Under the pieces are notes generated by a model. The model did not search any database. It was not told where the DNA came from and worked only from the letters and a program-made list of their open reading frames with translations. The position numbers were made by a program, and so were the translations under genes. From Medakamo hakoo (taxonomy: Eukaryota; Chlorophyta; Trebouxiophyceae; Coccomyxaceae): a stretch of DNA of 64,000 nt. The stretch spans positions 1,240,001 through 1,304,000 of the forward strand of contig CP089462.1 of assembly GCA_026636295.1 (NCBI GenBank), written 5' to 3'. This document shows positions 43,201 to 55,744 of this stretch, piece after piece (within the stretch, counting starts at the first letter, position 1; every line of letters begins with the position of its first letter).

Positions 43201-44892
43201 ATGGGTTCCGGCCGGGACAAGCGTAAAAAACAGGCCGCCGCGAAAGGCAAGACCAAAGCATCTGGCCAGGCCAAGACGGCCGAAAAAACCGCGCGCAAAG
43301 TCGCGCGCCGCGCGGCCGCGGCAGACGCGGCTGCCGAGGACGATTTAGACGCTCTGTTAGAGTCCTTTGCCATCGCGGACCAAGCCCGGACGGCCGTGAG
43401 TGTCGAAGACCCGGCCCCACGGCCGTCGCCGCGGGTGTACGCGTCGTGGACGCCCATCCCGGCGAAGAGTGGCGGCGGTGGTGGCGGAGGCGGTGGTGCG
43501 AAACCGGGCGCCGAAGCCTTGCTCCTTTTCGGCGGCGAGCGGTTTGAAGCCGCCGGCAAAGTGGAGCGCATGAACGTCTTTGACGATCTGTACGTCCTGC
43601 ACAACCCGGGGACGGCGCCGACGGCCGCGGGAGGTGGCGCGCGGTGGGTGCGGGTGACCTCTCCAGGCGGGCCACCCCCGCGTTCTGCGCACCAGGCCGT
43701 GTGCGTCGGGAGCTGCGTCTACTTTTTCGGCGGCGAGCTCACGTCCCGCAACATGGAACGCTTCCGCCATTATAAAGACCTGTGGCGCCTGGATTTAGGG
43801 ACGTGGGGCTGGGAGTCCCTCCCCACGCGCGGCGGTCCATCGGCTCGCTCCGGCCACCGGTGCGCGCCGGCCAAGGGCGGCTTCGTCCTGTTCGGCGGCT
43901 TCCACGACGACGGCAAGGACGTCCGCTACTTCAACGACGTGTGGCGGTACGAGGTTGCCTCGCTGACCTGGACATGCCTGGAACCGGGCGGGCAGGGGCG
44001 TGGCCCCGCCCCGCGCGGCGGGTGTGGCGCGTTTGTCGCGACGCCGGCCGGCGGTGCTGAATCCCTCCTCATCTACGGCGGCCACACGAGCAAAGGCGAC
44101 GACGAGGACGGCATCGTCCACGGGGACGCGTGGGCCTTTGACTTGAAAGCTAAAACCTGGGCGCGGCTGCCCAAAGCCGGGTTTGCGCCGCCACCACGGG
44201 CCAGTTTCGGCCTGGCGCCTCACCTGGGTCGGTCCGGTGTGCTGTGGGGCGGGATCACCGACCGGGCGGGCCGCGGCGACCGCCTGTTTTCGGAAGTCCA
44301 CGACGACCTTTTTTCTTTGAGTGCGGAGGGCCGGTGGTACCCGCTGGCCGTCCGCCCGCCGCGGACAGGGGCGGGCAAGGCCGCGGCGGCCGCGACCGTG
44401 GCGGCGCTCGGCCTAGACAAGCTCCAGGCAGCTGCTGCGGCTGCGGCCGCGGAAAGCCCGCCGGCTGAAGACCCGCGCTTGGCGGCCGCGGCCACGCGCA
44501 TCCAGGCCGCCTTCCGCGGCCACGCCGTCCGCCGGGCGGTGCGCACCTTCCGCCTGGGGCAGTCGTCCATCACCGAACTCCTTTATTCTCCCGCCGTCCT
44601 GGGCGCCGACCTGAGTGCGGCGGGCGCGCCACGTCCGCGTGCCCGCGCTGCGCCTGCTTTAGCCGTCGTCGACACCCACACCCTCATCGTCGCGGGCGGT
44701 GTGGTGGAAGCTCCCCACACGGATGTCACGCTGGACGACGTCTGGGCTTTGAATTTGAAGACCTTGGACGGCTGGCGCCTGGTCCAACAAAACAGCGCGG
44801 GCGAGGGCGCGTTTGCCGCGCTGGATGAAGAGTGGGAGACGGACGACGAGGAAGGCGACGACGGCGGAGAGAGCAGCAGCGGGAGCGAATGA
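43201..44892 (+). CDS. KLHDC4-like Kelch-repeat protein with IQ motif
   Basis: A single exon of 563 residues. The lysine-rich start (GRDKRKKQAAAKGKTKASGQAKTAEKTARK) is typical of KLHDC4 and its yeast relative Kel3. Kelch repeats follow: LLLFGGERFEAAG...NDLYVLHNP-like, PPPRSAHQAVCVGSCVYFFGGELTSRNMERFRHYKDLWRLDL, PSARSGHRCAPAKGGFVLFGGFHDDGKDVRYFNDVWRYEV, LLIYGGHTSKGDDEDGIVHGDAWAFDL and PPRASFGLAPHLGRSGVLWGG. The spacing and the HYKDLW, YFNDVW phrases identify the family. An insertion at about residues 415-450 carries AATRIQAAFRGHAVRRAVRTF, an IQ motif that could bind calmodulin or an EF-hand protein. The end is acidic (DEEWETDDEEGDD). Relatives are cytosolic or nucleolar; function poorly known. 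Confidence 0.9.
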   Translation: MGSGRDKRKKQAAAKGKTKASGQAKTAEKTARKVARRAAAADAAAEDDLDALLESFAIADQARTAVSVEDPAPRPSPRVYASWTPIPAKSGGGGGGGGGAKPGAEALLLFGGERFEAAGKVERMNVFDDLYVLHNPGTAPTAAGGGARWVRVTSPGGPPPRSAHQAVCVGSCVYFFGGELTSRNMERFRHYKDLWRLDLGTWGWESLPTRGGPSARSGHRCAPAKGGFVLFGGFHDDGKDVRYFNDVWRYEVASLTWTCLEPGGQGRGPAPRGGCGAFVATPAGGAESLLIYGGHTSKGDDEDGIVHGDAWAFDLKAKTWARLPKAGFAPPPRASFGLAPHLGRSGVLWGGITDRAGRGDRLFSEVHDDLFSLSAEGRWYPLAVRPPRTGAGKAAAAATVAALGLDKLQAAAAAAAAESPPAEDPRLAAAATRIQAAFRGHAVRRAVRTFRLGQSSITELLYSPAVLGADLSAAGAPRPRARAAPALAVVDTHTLIVAGGVVEAPHTDVTLDDVWALNLKTLDGWRLVQQNSAGEGAFAALDEEWETDDEEGDDGGESSSGSE

Positions 44893-45243
44893 GGTTTGTA
44901 GATGAGCACGGGGGACACACACGCACGAAACGGCACACTACACACACACACGGGCTGGCTGTGGGCGCGGGCGAAGAGGGGCGGGGGAGAAGCGAAGGAA
45001 GGAGGCAGCGCGAGCACAGGCGCGCGGACAGCTCCATCCATCCCATCCACCCCCCCCCCAAACCCGGGCCGTCCACGCAAGCCCGCCGCGACTCACATCC
45101 CCGTTTTTTGTTGTCGTACACCACACCATCAGACACACACCACACCGCAGCGCTCCCAAAAACGGGGAAAAAGGCAAGTAAATTAGTCTCTCGGTCCCAC
45201 CCCCCACCCCAACACCCACCACCCACCTCCTCCCCTCTTCCAC
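44893..45243. other. Intergenic, convergent 3' ends of Kelch and translocator genes
   Basis: 351 nt between two stop codons. It holds CA-rich tracts (ACACACACACACGGG), C runs and a purine stretch. No open frame is supported. Confidence 0.6.
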
Positions 45244-46909
45244 TCAAACCGACGCGTCCTTTTCCATGGGTTTGCGCAGCGGAATGCGCTCGCCCGCGCC
45301 GGCCGCGCCCGCACCGCCCGCACGGTCAGGAGTCCCCAACCGGGCCAGGTACTCGGACGGCTGGCGCGCCAGCTGGACGTCGGCGCCGGACGCGCCGCTG
45401 CCCGCGCCGCCGCCGGCCGCCACCAGCTTGAAGTGCGAGTACAGGCAGAAGCCGCCCACGGCGGTCAGGCAGCCCGCCGTCATGGTCGGGGTGAAGGCCT
45501 TGGACTCGCCCAGCAGGGCGTAGGACAGGACCATGAGGCCGACGATCTTGACCTCGCCCAGGACGGTCGTCGTGACGGCGGACGTCTGCTGGATCATGAG
45601 GGAGTGGACGACGTTGTACGACAGCGCGACGGCGGAGGTGGCCAGGACGATGGTGTACACGTCCGCGCCGTGCGCCGGCATGTAGTCGTTGACGAAGCGC
45701 GCGTACTCCCGGGTCAGGAAGAAGGGGAGGAGGGCGGCCATGGAGACGGGCGCGGTGTAAAACGTCAGCCGCAGCACGTCCACCTTCTCCGACAGGACTT
45801 TGCCGGACGTCGTCATCATGAGGGCGTTGGACACCGTCCCCGCCAGGCAGAGGATGATGCCGCGCGGGGAGCCCGCGACCGCGCCGTCCCAGACGGCCAG
45901 CATGACGCCGGCCGTGAGGATGAGGAGGGACGCCGCCTCGCCGCGCGACGGCGTCTTGCCCTCGATCCCGATGGCCAGCAGGCACGTGAACACGGGGATG
46001 GACGCCCGGATGACCTGGTTGAGCGACAGCGTCATTTCGACGAGGGACGAGTTGTTCAGCGAGATGTTGAGGGCCATGAACAGGCCGATGGCGACAAAGC
46101 CCTTCCACTGCCGGCGCAGCGTGTCCTCGTGCTTGGCCATCATGGCCCGCGACAGCATGAAGGGGAGGAGGGCGAGGAAGGAGAAGAGCATGTGGCAGCA
46201 GGTCAGCAGGAGCGGGAACTTGAAGCCGTACATGCCCTGTGGGGTGGGGGTGGGGGGTGGGGTGCGGGGAGGGGCGGCGAGGATGAGAGATGAGCAGAGT
46301 GGCGGCGAGGAGGCAACGCCTGGAGGCGGCGCGGGGGGCGAGCGCGCGGAAAGGCGCTGAAGGGCCCGGGCTCCCATCGACGGGCGCGCGCGCCGAAGGG
46401 ACGTCCACCGCGGGCAGGGTCCGGCCCTGCCGGCCCGGCCGACACACGCGCTTGTGTCCGGAACGGAGTCGAGTCTTAGACGGCGCGGACTTTGAGCGCT
46501 GGCGAGGAGGCGCGCTCCCACGGCGGCCGGCCCAAACGAGAGCAGGGCGCGCACCTCGCGCGCTGGCCGGCCCGACGGTCGGACGGGCCGAACTTTTTCT
46601 TTGTCTCGGCCGCCCCTCCTACTCACTCCCCAAAAGAACGCACCAGCGCCCACTTGTTGGCCAGGTTGAGCGTCGAGTTCAGGCTGTGTTTTGTGTGGGA
46701 GGGTGTGGCCTGGTGAGGCGACGGCGCGCGAGACGACGGCGGCGCTCCCGCGCTTTCGCGCTTCAAAACACGGCCCCGCATTCCCCGGCCGGAAGAGGCT
46801 CCACAACCACCCGTCCAGCTCACCCCAGGTACAGCGCGGTCAAGAGGACGAAGCTGGCCATCTTGCGCGTGCCGGCCGGCGGCGTCGCGACGCCGCCTTG
46901 GGAGCCCAT
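45244..46909 (-). CDS. TPT-domain sugar-phosphate/nucleotide-sugar translocator
   Basis: The exons 46909-46824, 46683-46644 and 46236-45244 give 372 residues. The protein has about ten hydrophobic helices of the drug/metabolite transporter superfamily. The path is FVLLTALYLGLNSTLNLANKWAL, then YGFKFPLLLTCCHMLFSF, ALNISLNNSSLVEMTLSLNQVIRASIPVFT, EGKTPSRGEAASLLILTAGVMLAVWDGA, SNALMMTTSGKVL, LRLTFYTAPVSM, SYNVVHSLMIQQTSAVTTTVLGEVKIVGLMVLSYALLGE and AGCLTAVGGFCLYSHFK. The NKW, SNxVR-like and K...VGxF motifs place it in the TPT branch that includes plastid phosphate translocators and Golgi nucleotide-sugar carriers; no plastid leader is evident, so a Golgi/ER carrier is more likely. Substrate cannot be read. 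Confidence 0.88.
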
Positions 46910-47292
46910 GGTTGGGCGAGGCGGCGGCGGCGCCGTTGTCTTTTTTTCGCGGGAAGTGGACGCGGGCGTGCGCGCGCACAGGCCCGCTCCGGTGTGTCGC
47001 GGCGGCTCCCGGGACGAGAGTGACTCGGTGCCGGCCTCCTGCGACCGAGGGAGAGACGAGAGAGCGTCCCCTTCTGCTGTTGTGCGGGAGAGGAGAGCCG
47101 GCTGGGCCGACGCGAAGAAGAGCAGTGAGGGCCGCCCACCCTGGCCGCCCTCTTAGACCTTTTTCTCTCCTCTTCCTCACGCCCCCGCTGCACCACGGCC
47201 GGAGCCGCGGCCGCCTCGCTTTTTTTTGCTTACGCACCCTGACGAGAGCGGTCAGCACAGTGCCATCCTACAAAAAGAAACAAAAAACCCCT
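46910..47292. other. Intergenic: translocator promoter and RPR2-like gene 3' region
   Basis: 383 nt. Both flanking genes are on the minus strand: the RPR2-like stop is at 47293 and the translocator start at 46909. No gene is supported and no TGTAA is seen on the minus strand. Confidence 0.5.
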
Positions 47293-48001
47293 CTAACTCT
47301 CGCCGCTCCCTCGCCTCTTCCTGTCTCCTCCGCCGTCACCGCCACCGCCACCGCCACCCTCCCTCAATCGCGCCAGCGTTGCGGCCGCCAAGTCCGCCGT
47401 GAAGAAAGGTCGCATGCCTTTACGCCCACACGCCACACAAGGGATGACCAGGGCGGCCGCGTTGACGGGCGAGGGTGTGGCGGTGGCCGAACCTGACGCC
47501 CCACCACCGCCTTTCACCCTGCGCTGTGCCCGCGCCCGCGCCCGCGCCCGGTGCCGGGCGGACAAGGCGATGACGGTCGCGGCACCATAGTCAGCAGCAC
47601 CATACACGCACCCGCACGCCGGGCACAGGGACGCGGTGGAGGAACGGGGCAGCGGGATGCGGGAGGTCGAGGCGACCTGTTGCGTTTTGAGGGGGGGGGT
47701 GGAGAGAAAGAGTGCATGCCGTGAGTCATTCGACGCCCCGCGCACGGGGACGAGCCCTTCCATTCCGCCTTCCACTGTGACGGCCCACGAGCCTGAGACA
47801 CCTTTCATCCAGTCACGCATGACACGCCGGCAAAGACTCTCTCACCTTGAGCGACGCCCGGGCCAGGTGCGCGGCCAAGCCCGGCGCGGCGGCCAGGAGC
47901 GTCGCGTCCCGGCCAGACTCCAGCAAGAAGCCCGCCCGGGCTGCCGCTGGTAAGGAGGCGGCAGCTCGCCGGGACAGCCGCCGTGCGGGCGGGGGCGGCA
48001 T
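47293..48001 (-). CDS. RNase P subunit RPR2/Rpp21/SNM1-like zinc-ribbon protein
   Basis: The exons 48001-47846 and 47676-47293 give 179 residues. The N-terminal helical part ends LLAAAPGLAAHLARASLK and is followed after the intron by ASTSRIPLPRSSTASLCPACGCVYG. The zinc ligands are C-P-A-C and C-V-A-C (VIPCVACGRKGMRP), about 60 residues apart, with an arginine/alanine-rich insertion (RARARARAQRR) between. Order and spacing (helical hairpin, 'R..L.....LC..C', basic insert, 'C..CG..+') match Rpr2/Rpp21/SNM1 subunits of the RNA-based RNase P/MRP that cut tRNA 5' leaders and rRNA precursors. The match is motif-level only. It is divergent from RRF with 129 nt between. Confidence 0.6.
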
Positions 48002-48130
48002 GTCGGGCCGGGCTCCGGGGTGACGGGAGGAAACGGAACAATGAGGGAGCAGGATGTTTGCCAAACATTTTTTCGGCCGACGGAAAACACTCACTTCGCA
48101 AACTTTTCTTCTGCACGTTTGTCGCACGCC

Positions 48131-49150
48131 ATGTGGGCCGCCGCCTGTCTCGCCCGCGCCCTGGCGCGGCGCGCAGGCGTGTCGCGCACCGTGCCTTGCC
48201 TCAGCGCGTCGCTGGCCGGCGCAGGATCGGCGCGCCTTTCCTCGACTGTCAATCGGTCGCTCTTCTCAACCTGCGTGCGCTTGACGGCCGGCCTGGCGCC
48301 GCCCACAAGGCCGTCGTTCCTACCAGGCGCAGTGGTTGCCACACACCTGGGCGGTGTGGCGGGCCTGGCGTCGAGTGCGTTGGGGTTTGGTGTCGCGTGT
48401 GTCTCTCATGAGAGACGGCCGAGGCTGCCTGGATAGGGAAAGAAAAAAAAAAAACTCAACGCCCCCGCTCTCTCAAAACCCGCACGCAACGACACAGAGG
48501 CCAAGAAGAAGCAGCGCGGCGGCGGTGGCAGTAGCGACGCAGCCGCGTCCTCCTCTGACGCTTCCACGTCCGCCGGCAGTGCTGAATTCGACCTCGCGCC
48601 CGTGGCCGCGGCCATGGCCCGCGCGCTCGACCACCTGCGCTCTGAACTAGCCGGCCTGCGCACGGGCCGCGCCTCACCCGGCATGCTGGACCACTTGCCC
48701 GTGCCGGGCGCGTACGGTGAGGATGACGGGTCTGGTGGCCATGCGCCGCCGCTCAGGGCCCTGGCCGCCACCACGGCCCGCGACGCCCACACGCTCGTGG
48801 TCACCCCGTTCGACCCGTCCACCTTGCCCGCCTTGGAAGCCGCCCTCCGCGACGGACCTTTGGCCCTCCAACCCCAGCGGTCTCCTGGTGGGGAACTCGT
48901 CGTCCCTGTGCCCCCACCCACAAAGGACGCGGCGGCGGGCATGCTGAAGGTCGCGCGGTCCGCCGCCGAGTCGGCGCGCGCGGCTGTGAGGGCCGCCCGC
49001 CGGTCCGGGATGGACGCCGCGAAAGCGGCGTTCCCGGGGGAAGACAACAGGCGTGCGGCAGAAAAGAAGGTTCAGGCAGCGACGGATAAAGCGATTGCGG
49101 AAGTGGACGGGGCGCTGGCGGCCAAAGAAAAGGCGTTGGCGGAGGTGTGA
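48131..49150 (+). CDS. Ribosome recycling factor, organellar
   Basis: The exons 48131-48374 and 48498-49150 give 298 residues. The GTGCGT donor after GLAS and acceptor CAG|AG keep phase and give ...SKAKKKQRGGGG. The leader of ~85 residues is rich in A, R and S (MWAAACLARALARRAGVSRT), fitting mitochondrial or plastid import. The RRF core has MARALDHLRSELAGLRTGRASPGMLDHLPV, DAHTLVVTPFDPSTLPALEAALRD, VVPVPPPTKD, a MLKVARSAAESARAAVRAARRSGMDAAK helix and a C-terminal helix. RRF splits post-termination ribosomes with EF-G. The LRTGRASP motif is diagnostic. A short insertion (YGEDDGSGGHAPPL) separates the long helix from the beta domain. Confidence 0.92.
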
Positions 49151-49174
49151 TGCTCGTCGGGGATTTATGTGTAG

Positions 49175-50900
<1,726 letters not shown>

Positions 50901-50915
50901 TGGACGGACGGGGTG

Positions 50916-50920
50916 TGTAA
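50916..50920 (+). terminator. TGTAA signal after KRR1
   Basis: TGTAA lies 15 nt after the KRR1 stop, in the 52-nt gap before the convergent stop of the next gene. Cleavage about 10-20 nt later would fall just before or at that stop. Confidence 0.5.
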
Positions 50921-50952
50921 GACTAAGACCGGCTGCTGCCTTTCTGTTTCAC

Positions 50953-51729
50953 TCACTCGCCAAACTCAAACGTGGCCACCATGTCCGCCAGGCAGTCGGC
51001 CGGCAAGCGTAAAAACCAACTCATAAACGCGTCGTTGCGCGGGACGCGCGATACGCCCGCCAGGCGAGCCATGCCCGTCGCGCCATCCACCCGCTCCCCT
51101 TTCCCTGACAGCTGCTCCCCGCTTACAGCTTCCGTGGACAGAATGGTCTCCACTGGAATCACGGGCGGCTTGTAAATGCCGAACGCTGAAAACTGAAAGG
51201 CCGCGTCAAAGGCGAGCGAGACGCGGCCGGTGGACCGGTCGACCCAGCCCGCGAGCCTTTTGGGTTGGATGGCGATTTCGAGGCCCGGCGGCAGTGGCAG
51301 GCCTAAAAACGTCGTCGTCCGCCAGTCCAGGGACGGGATGTTGAGGCGGGCCGGGTCAAAGGCGACGGCCAGAGCGCCTGGTGGGGGTGGCGGGACGGAC
51401 GGCGGCACGTTTTCTTTCGTGGCTGGAGACACGCTCGCTTGGCCGCCGCCGCCGGACGCGTCGTAAGTGAATGATGGGTAGATGGAGATGGCGAGGCGGC
51501 AGGCGGTCTGGGTGGCCATGCGGAGAGTGGACGGGCTGGGGGCGGCGGGCGTCGGGCCGCCGGCCGTGGCATGGGCGCGGCCCAGGCGAGTGGCCAGGCG
51601 GGTGGAGCGGTGGGTTGCCGGTGCACAAGGAGGGTTGAGGCCCCGGCTTGCGACGGCCGGGCGCCTCCCGCCCGCCGCCTCCCGGGTCTGTGAGTTCTTA
51701 CAGGGCCTGGGAGTCTGTAGAACGGTCAT
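50953..51729 (-). CDS. Uncharacterised protein, possible organelle leader
   Basis: I cannot name this protein. It is a single exon of 258 residues. The first ~75 residues (MTVLQTPRPCKNSQTREAAGGRRP, then R, A, T and P-rich) look like a transit peptide. The mature part shows beta-strand-like, well-ordered sequence: ACRLAISIYPSFTYDASGG, NIPSLDWRTTTFLGLPLPPGLEIAIQPKRLAGWVDRSTGRVSLAFDAAFQFS, IYKPPVIPVETILSTE, MARLAGVSRVPRNDAFMSWFLRLPADCLADMVATFEF. The pattern suggests a lipocalin- or beta-sandwich-like plastid protein that may be conserved in algae and cyanobacteria; that is inference. It is divergent from SPT16 and convergent with KRR1. Confidence 0.7.
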   Translation of the reverse strand: MTVLQTPRPCKNSQTREAAGGRRPAVASRGLNPPCAPATHRSTRLATRLGRAHATAGGPTPAAPSPSTLRMATQTACRLAISIYPSFTYDASGGGGQASVSPATKENVPPSVPPPPPGALAVAFDPARLNIPSLDWRTTTFLGLPLPPGLEIAIQPKRLAGWVDRSTGRVSLAFDAAFQFSAFGIYKPPVIPVETILSTEAVSGEQLSGKGERVDGATGMARLAGVSRVPRNDAFMSWFLRLPADCLADMVATFEFGE

Positions 51730-51875
51730 GGCGGGCGCGCGGCCGCGTGCAGTGCAAACTCTTTTCCTTTCTTTCCTTCTCTCTCGCGCCCAAACGCAAC
51801 TCTGCCGCACACTCAATTTCGTCGGCGCGGGTGGCGCCCGTCTCTCTCTCTCAACCACACACAAAAAACCGCGCC

Positions 51876-54800
51876 ATGTCGGTCTCCTTTGACGGCGACC
51901 TGTTTGGCCGCCGCCTGAAGCGCCTGTACCAGGCGTGGCAGGTGCGTGTGTGCGTGCGCGTGTGTGCGTGCGGACGCGAAGCATGATGAGCGCGGGGTGC
52001 TCGCATCAAACGGAAAGAAGCGCGCCCGCCGCCGCTGGTCCCACGCCGCGCCGCGCTCCAGTCACCCTCATCACACGGATGCACGCACGCGCACCCAGAC
52101 TCTCAAAGCCACCCGTCCACCCCCTCTCTAAAAAAAATGCAGAACACCCCGGACTCGCCCGGCTGGGGCGAGCCGCGCTCGACCGCGCTCGCGCTCGCGC
52201 TCGGCACGTCGTCCGAAGAAAACCGGTTCCGCAAGACGATTGCGGCCCACCTGTGGCTGTTTACCTATGAGCTGCCGGGTGAGTGTGCGGAGTGGGTGGG
52301 ACAGGGGTTGTGGAGTGTCTGCGACGCGGCGGCGCGCGGACTTTTGTGCGCCCGGTTGATGCATTCGTTTTTTTGCGCTCGCGGCGTCTTCCTTCTCATG
52401 CTCGCGCCACCCTCCCATCCTCCCTCCTAGACACCATCATGGTCTTCACCAAGTCGGCCGTCCATGTCCTGACGTCCACCAAGAAAGGTGCGAGGGCGGT
52501 GTGTGGAGAATTCCTGAGCGCGCGCCCGCTTTTCTTCGCTCGCGCTGCGCGCGCCTGCTCAACCTTCACCCGTCCATCCTCCCTCACAACAGTCGCCATG
52601 CTGGAACCGCTGGCCGCCGCCGCCTCCGCGTCCGCGGGCGTCGACCTGGTCTTCCACGGCCGGGCGAAAGGCACGGACGGCGCGGCGGAAATCGCGGCGT
52701 TACTGGACGCGGCGAAGGCGTCCGGCGAGTCGCCCGTCCTCGGCACCCTGCCGAAAGACACGCCCGAAGGCCCGCTGGGCGAGGCTTGGACGTCCGCCCT
52801 GGCCGCCTCCGGTCTGGCGACCACGGACGTCGGCCTGGGGTTGGCGACTGTGCTCGGCCCCAAAGAACCGGCCGAACTGGACGCGGTGCGCGCCGCGGCG
52901 AAGGTCGCGTGCGCGGCCGTCTCGCGCTACTTTGCCCCCGAACTGGAGCGCCTGCTGGACGAGGGCAAGGCCGCCAAACACTCCAAGCTGGCGGGCCGCC
53001 TGGAACGCGCCGTCGCGGACCCTGGCGCGCTGGGCGTGTCTGGCGTGGAAGCGGGCGCGGTCGAGTCGGCCTACCCGCCGACCGTGGCGTCCGGCCCGGG
53101 CGCCGAACCCCGCCTGGCTGGCGCGTCGGACGACGCCCCCCTCGCCGCCGACGGTTCGATCCTAGTGGGCCTGGGCACGCGCGCCGGGTCTTACTGCGCC
53201 AATTTAGCGCGCACGTTCGTCATCAACGGCGGCCCGGGCGTCGAAGCCGAGTACCGGGCCCTGGCGGCCGCGCACGCCGCGGCGGTGGCTGCTTTAGTCG
53301 AGGGTGCGCCCCTCTCGGCCGCGCGCGCGGCTGCGCTCACGTCGCTCGAGTCCTCCCCCGCCCCGCACCTGGCGTCCAAGCTGCCCAAAAACATCGGGGC
53401 CGGCATCGGCCTGGAACTGAAAGAAAACCAGCTAGGCCTGACGGCGTCCAATGGTTTGAAGGCCGTGCCCGGCATGGCGTTCAACGTCCAGATCGGCCTG
53501 GCCGGGTTGGACCCGGCCGCGGCCGCGGCCGCGGCGGGCGATGAAAACGCGCGGCCGTCGGGCAAGAAGGCGGAGGCGGAACCGTACGCCCTGTGGCTGG
53601 GCGACACAGTCATTGTGACGCCTGGTGGGTCCCCGCCCGAAGTCCTGACGGCGGCCGCGTCGTCCGCGTGGGGTGACGTCGCCTACGAGCTGGACGGGTC
53701 GGATGGGAGCGAAGCCGCGACGGGCGGGTCGGGCGACGACGAGGACGGCGACGAGGCCGCCGACGGTGGCGCGCCCGCCGCCCGCACCACGCGCGGTGCT
53801 GCTGCCGCTGCCGCCGCTGACGACGGCGGCCCGGCGCCCGGCGCCCGCCGGGCGGGAGGCGGCGGCGCGGACGACGCGCTGCTCCGCCGCATCAACGAAG
53901 AAACGCTGCGCCTGCTCACGCGCGGCGGCGGGTCCGGTTCCGGCGGCGCGGGCGGGGCCGCGTCCCGCAAAATTTCCGACGCCGTGGCGTACGCCTCCGT
54001 CTCCGAAGTCCCCGCCCCGCGGGAGATGGCGATCACGGTGGACCCGCGGCACGAGGCCGTCGTCCTGCCGATTTACGGCGCGATGGTGCCCTTCCACGTC
54101 CTGTCCCTGAAAAACGCGACGCACGCCGTCGAGGGCGGCCACGCGTACGTGCGCCTGGCCTTCCAGTCGGGGGGCGCCTTCGAGCCGGCGGCCCGCTTCC
54201 CGGACGCGGTCATGGTCAAAGAAGTCGCGTTCCGGTCGGCGGACCCCAAGCACGCCGCGCGCGTCGTGCAGGAGGTGAAGGCCCTGCGGGCCGCCGTCCT
54301 GGCCCGGGACAAGGAAAAAGCCGAGCGCGCGACGCTGGTCGCCCAAGAACGCCTGGTCAAAGCCAAGGGCCGCCCCCACACGCTGCCCGACGTCTGGATC
54401 CGGCCGCCGTTTGGCGGCAAGGGCCGCAAGATGGCCGGGTCGCTGGAAGCGCACGCAAACGGGTTCCGGTACTCTTCCCCGCGCGGCGACTCGCTCGACA
54501 TCCTGTACCGCAACATCAAGCACGCCTTCTTCCAGCCCGCCGAAGCCGAAATGATCACGCTCGTCCACTTCCACTTGCAGGACCCCATCATGGTCGGCAA
54601 GAAGAAGACGACCGACGTCCAGTTTTACACGGAAGTCATGGACGTCGTCCAGACGCTCGACGCGGGGCGGCGCGCCGCGTACGACCCGGACGAGATCGAG
54701 GAGGAGCAGCGGGAACGCGAGCTGCGGGCGCGCATCAACCGCACGTACCAAGCCTTTGTCAAGCGCGTCCAGGCCGACGTGTGGGAGGCGGGCGAGCACG

Positions 54801-55498
54801 CCGAGCTGGGCCTGGAGTTTGAGGTCCCGTACCGCGAGCTCGGCTTCTTCGGCGTCCCGCACCGGTCCACCGTCTTCGTCATGCCCACCGTCAACTGCCT
54901 GGTCGAGCTCACGGAATCGCCCTTCACGGTCATCACGCTCGCCGACGTCATCGTGGTCAACCTGGAGCGCGTCGGCTTCAACCTGCGCAACTTTGACATG
55001 ACGCTCGTGTTCAAGGACCTGACGCGCGACGTCGTCCGCATCGACGCCATCCCCATCAAGGCCCTGGACACGGTGCGGGAGTGGTTGCAGTCCGTCGACA
55101 TCAAGTGCTACGAATCCAAGATCAACTTGAACTGGAAGCCCATCCTGAAAAACATTCGGGACGACCCGCAGGGCTTCATTGACGCGGGCGGCTGGGACTT
55201 TCTGGACGTGGAAGGCGGGTCTACCGATGAAGAGGGCGTGTCGGATGAGGAAGACGAAGAATTCGCGCCGTCGGATTCCGAGGAGGAGGAATCCTCGGAA
55301 GATGAGTCGTCCGAGGACGAAGAAGACGAGGACGAGGAAGGCTCCGACTTCGAAGCGGAGGAGGACGAGGATTCGGACGCCATGTCGTGGGACGAGATGG
55401 AGCGCGTCGCGGCGCGCGAGGACCGCGCGAAAGCGGCGGCCGAATCGGACAGCGACGACGAGCGGCGGCGGAAAAAGAGCAAGAAGGCCCGGCGGTGA
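51876..55498 (+). CDS. SPT16: FACT complex subunit SPT16
   Basis: The exons 51876-51941, 52143-52278, 52431-52487 and 52593-55498 give 1054 residues (typical 1030-1070). It starts MSVSFDGDLFGRRLKRLY; SSEENRFRKTIAAHLWLFTYELP then DTIMVFTK gives the aminopeptidase-like N-terminal domain, which lacks catalytic use in the family. The DNA/histone-binding mid part has LPIYGAMVPFHVLSLKNA, DVWIRPPFGGKGRKMAGSLEAHANGFRYSS, ILYRNIKHAFFQPAEAEMITLVHFHLQDPIMVGKKKTTDVQFYTEVMD, FGVPHRSTVFVMPTVNCLVELTE and NLNWKPILKNIRDDP. The C-terminus is a long acidic tail (about 90 residues) ending in basic KKSKKARR. With SSRP1 it loosens and rebuilds nucleosomes. A Gly/Asp-rich insertion lies at about 370-460. Confidence 0.98.
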
Positions 55499-55744
55499 AG
55501 GGGGATGGGTGGGGGTGGGTGCATGGGATGGGTGGAGAAAGAGAGAGAGAGAGACGTGTGTGTGAGAGAGAGAGAGGCGGCGTTCCTTTTTGCGTTTCCA
55601 GGCGGGCGGGGCCACCGTGGATGGATGGGTGGAGAGGGGTGCCCCAGCTCCCTGCGAGCCGAGCAGCCCAGAGCGTGTTTCTTTCGCTTTCGTCCCGCAC
55701 GCCGCCGTCGCCGCCTTTTTTCATCTTCTCTCGCTCACCTGTAT

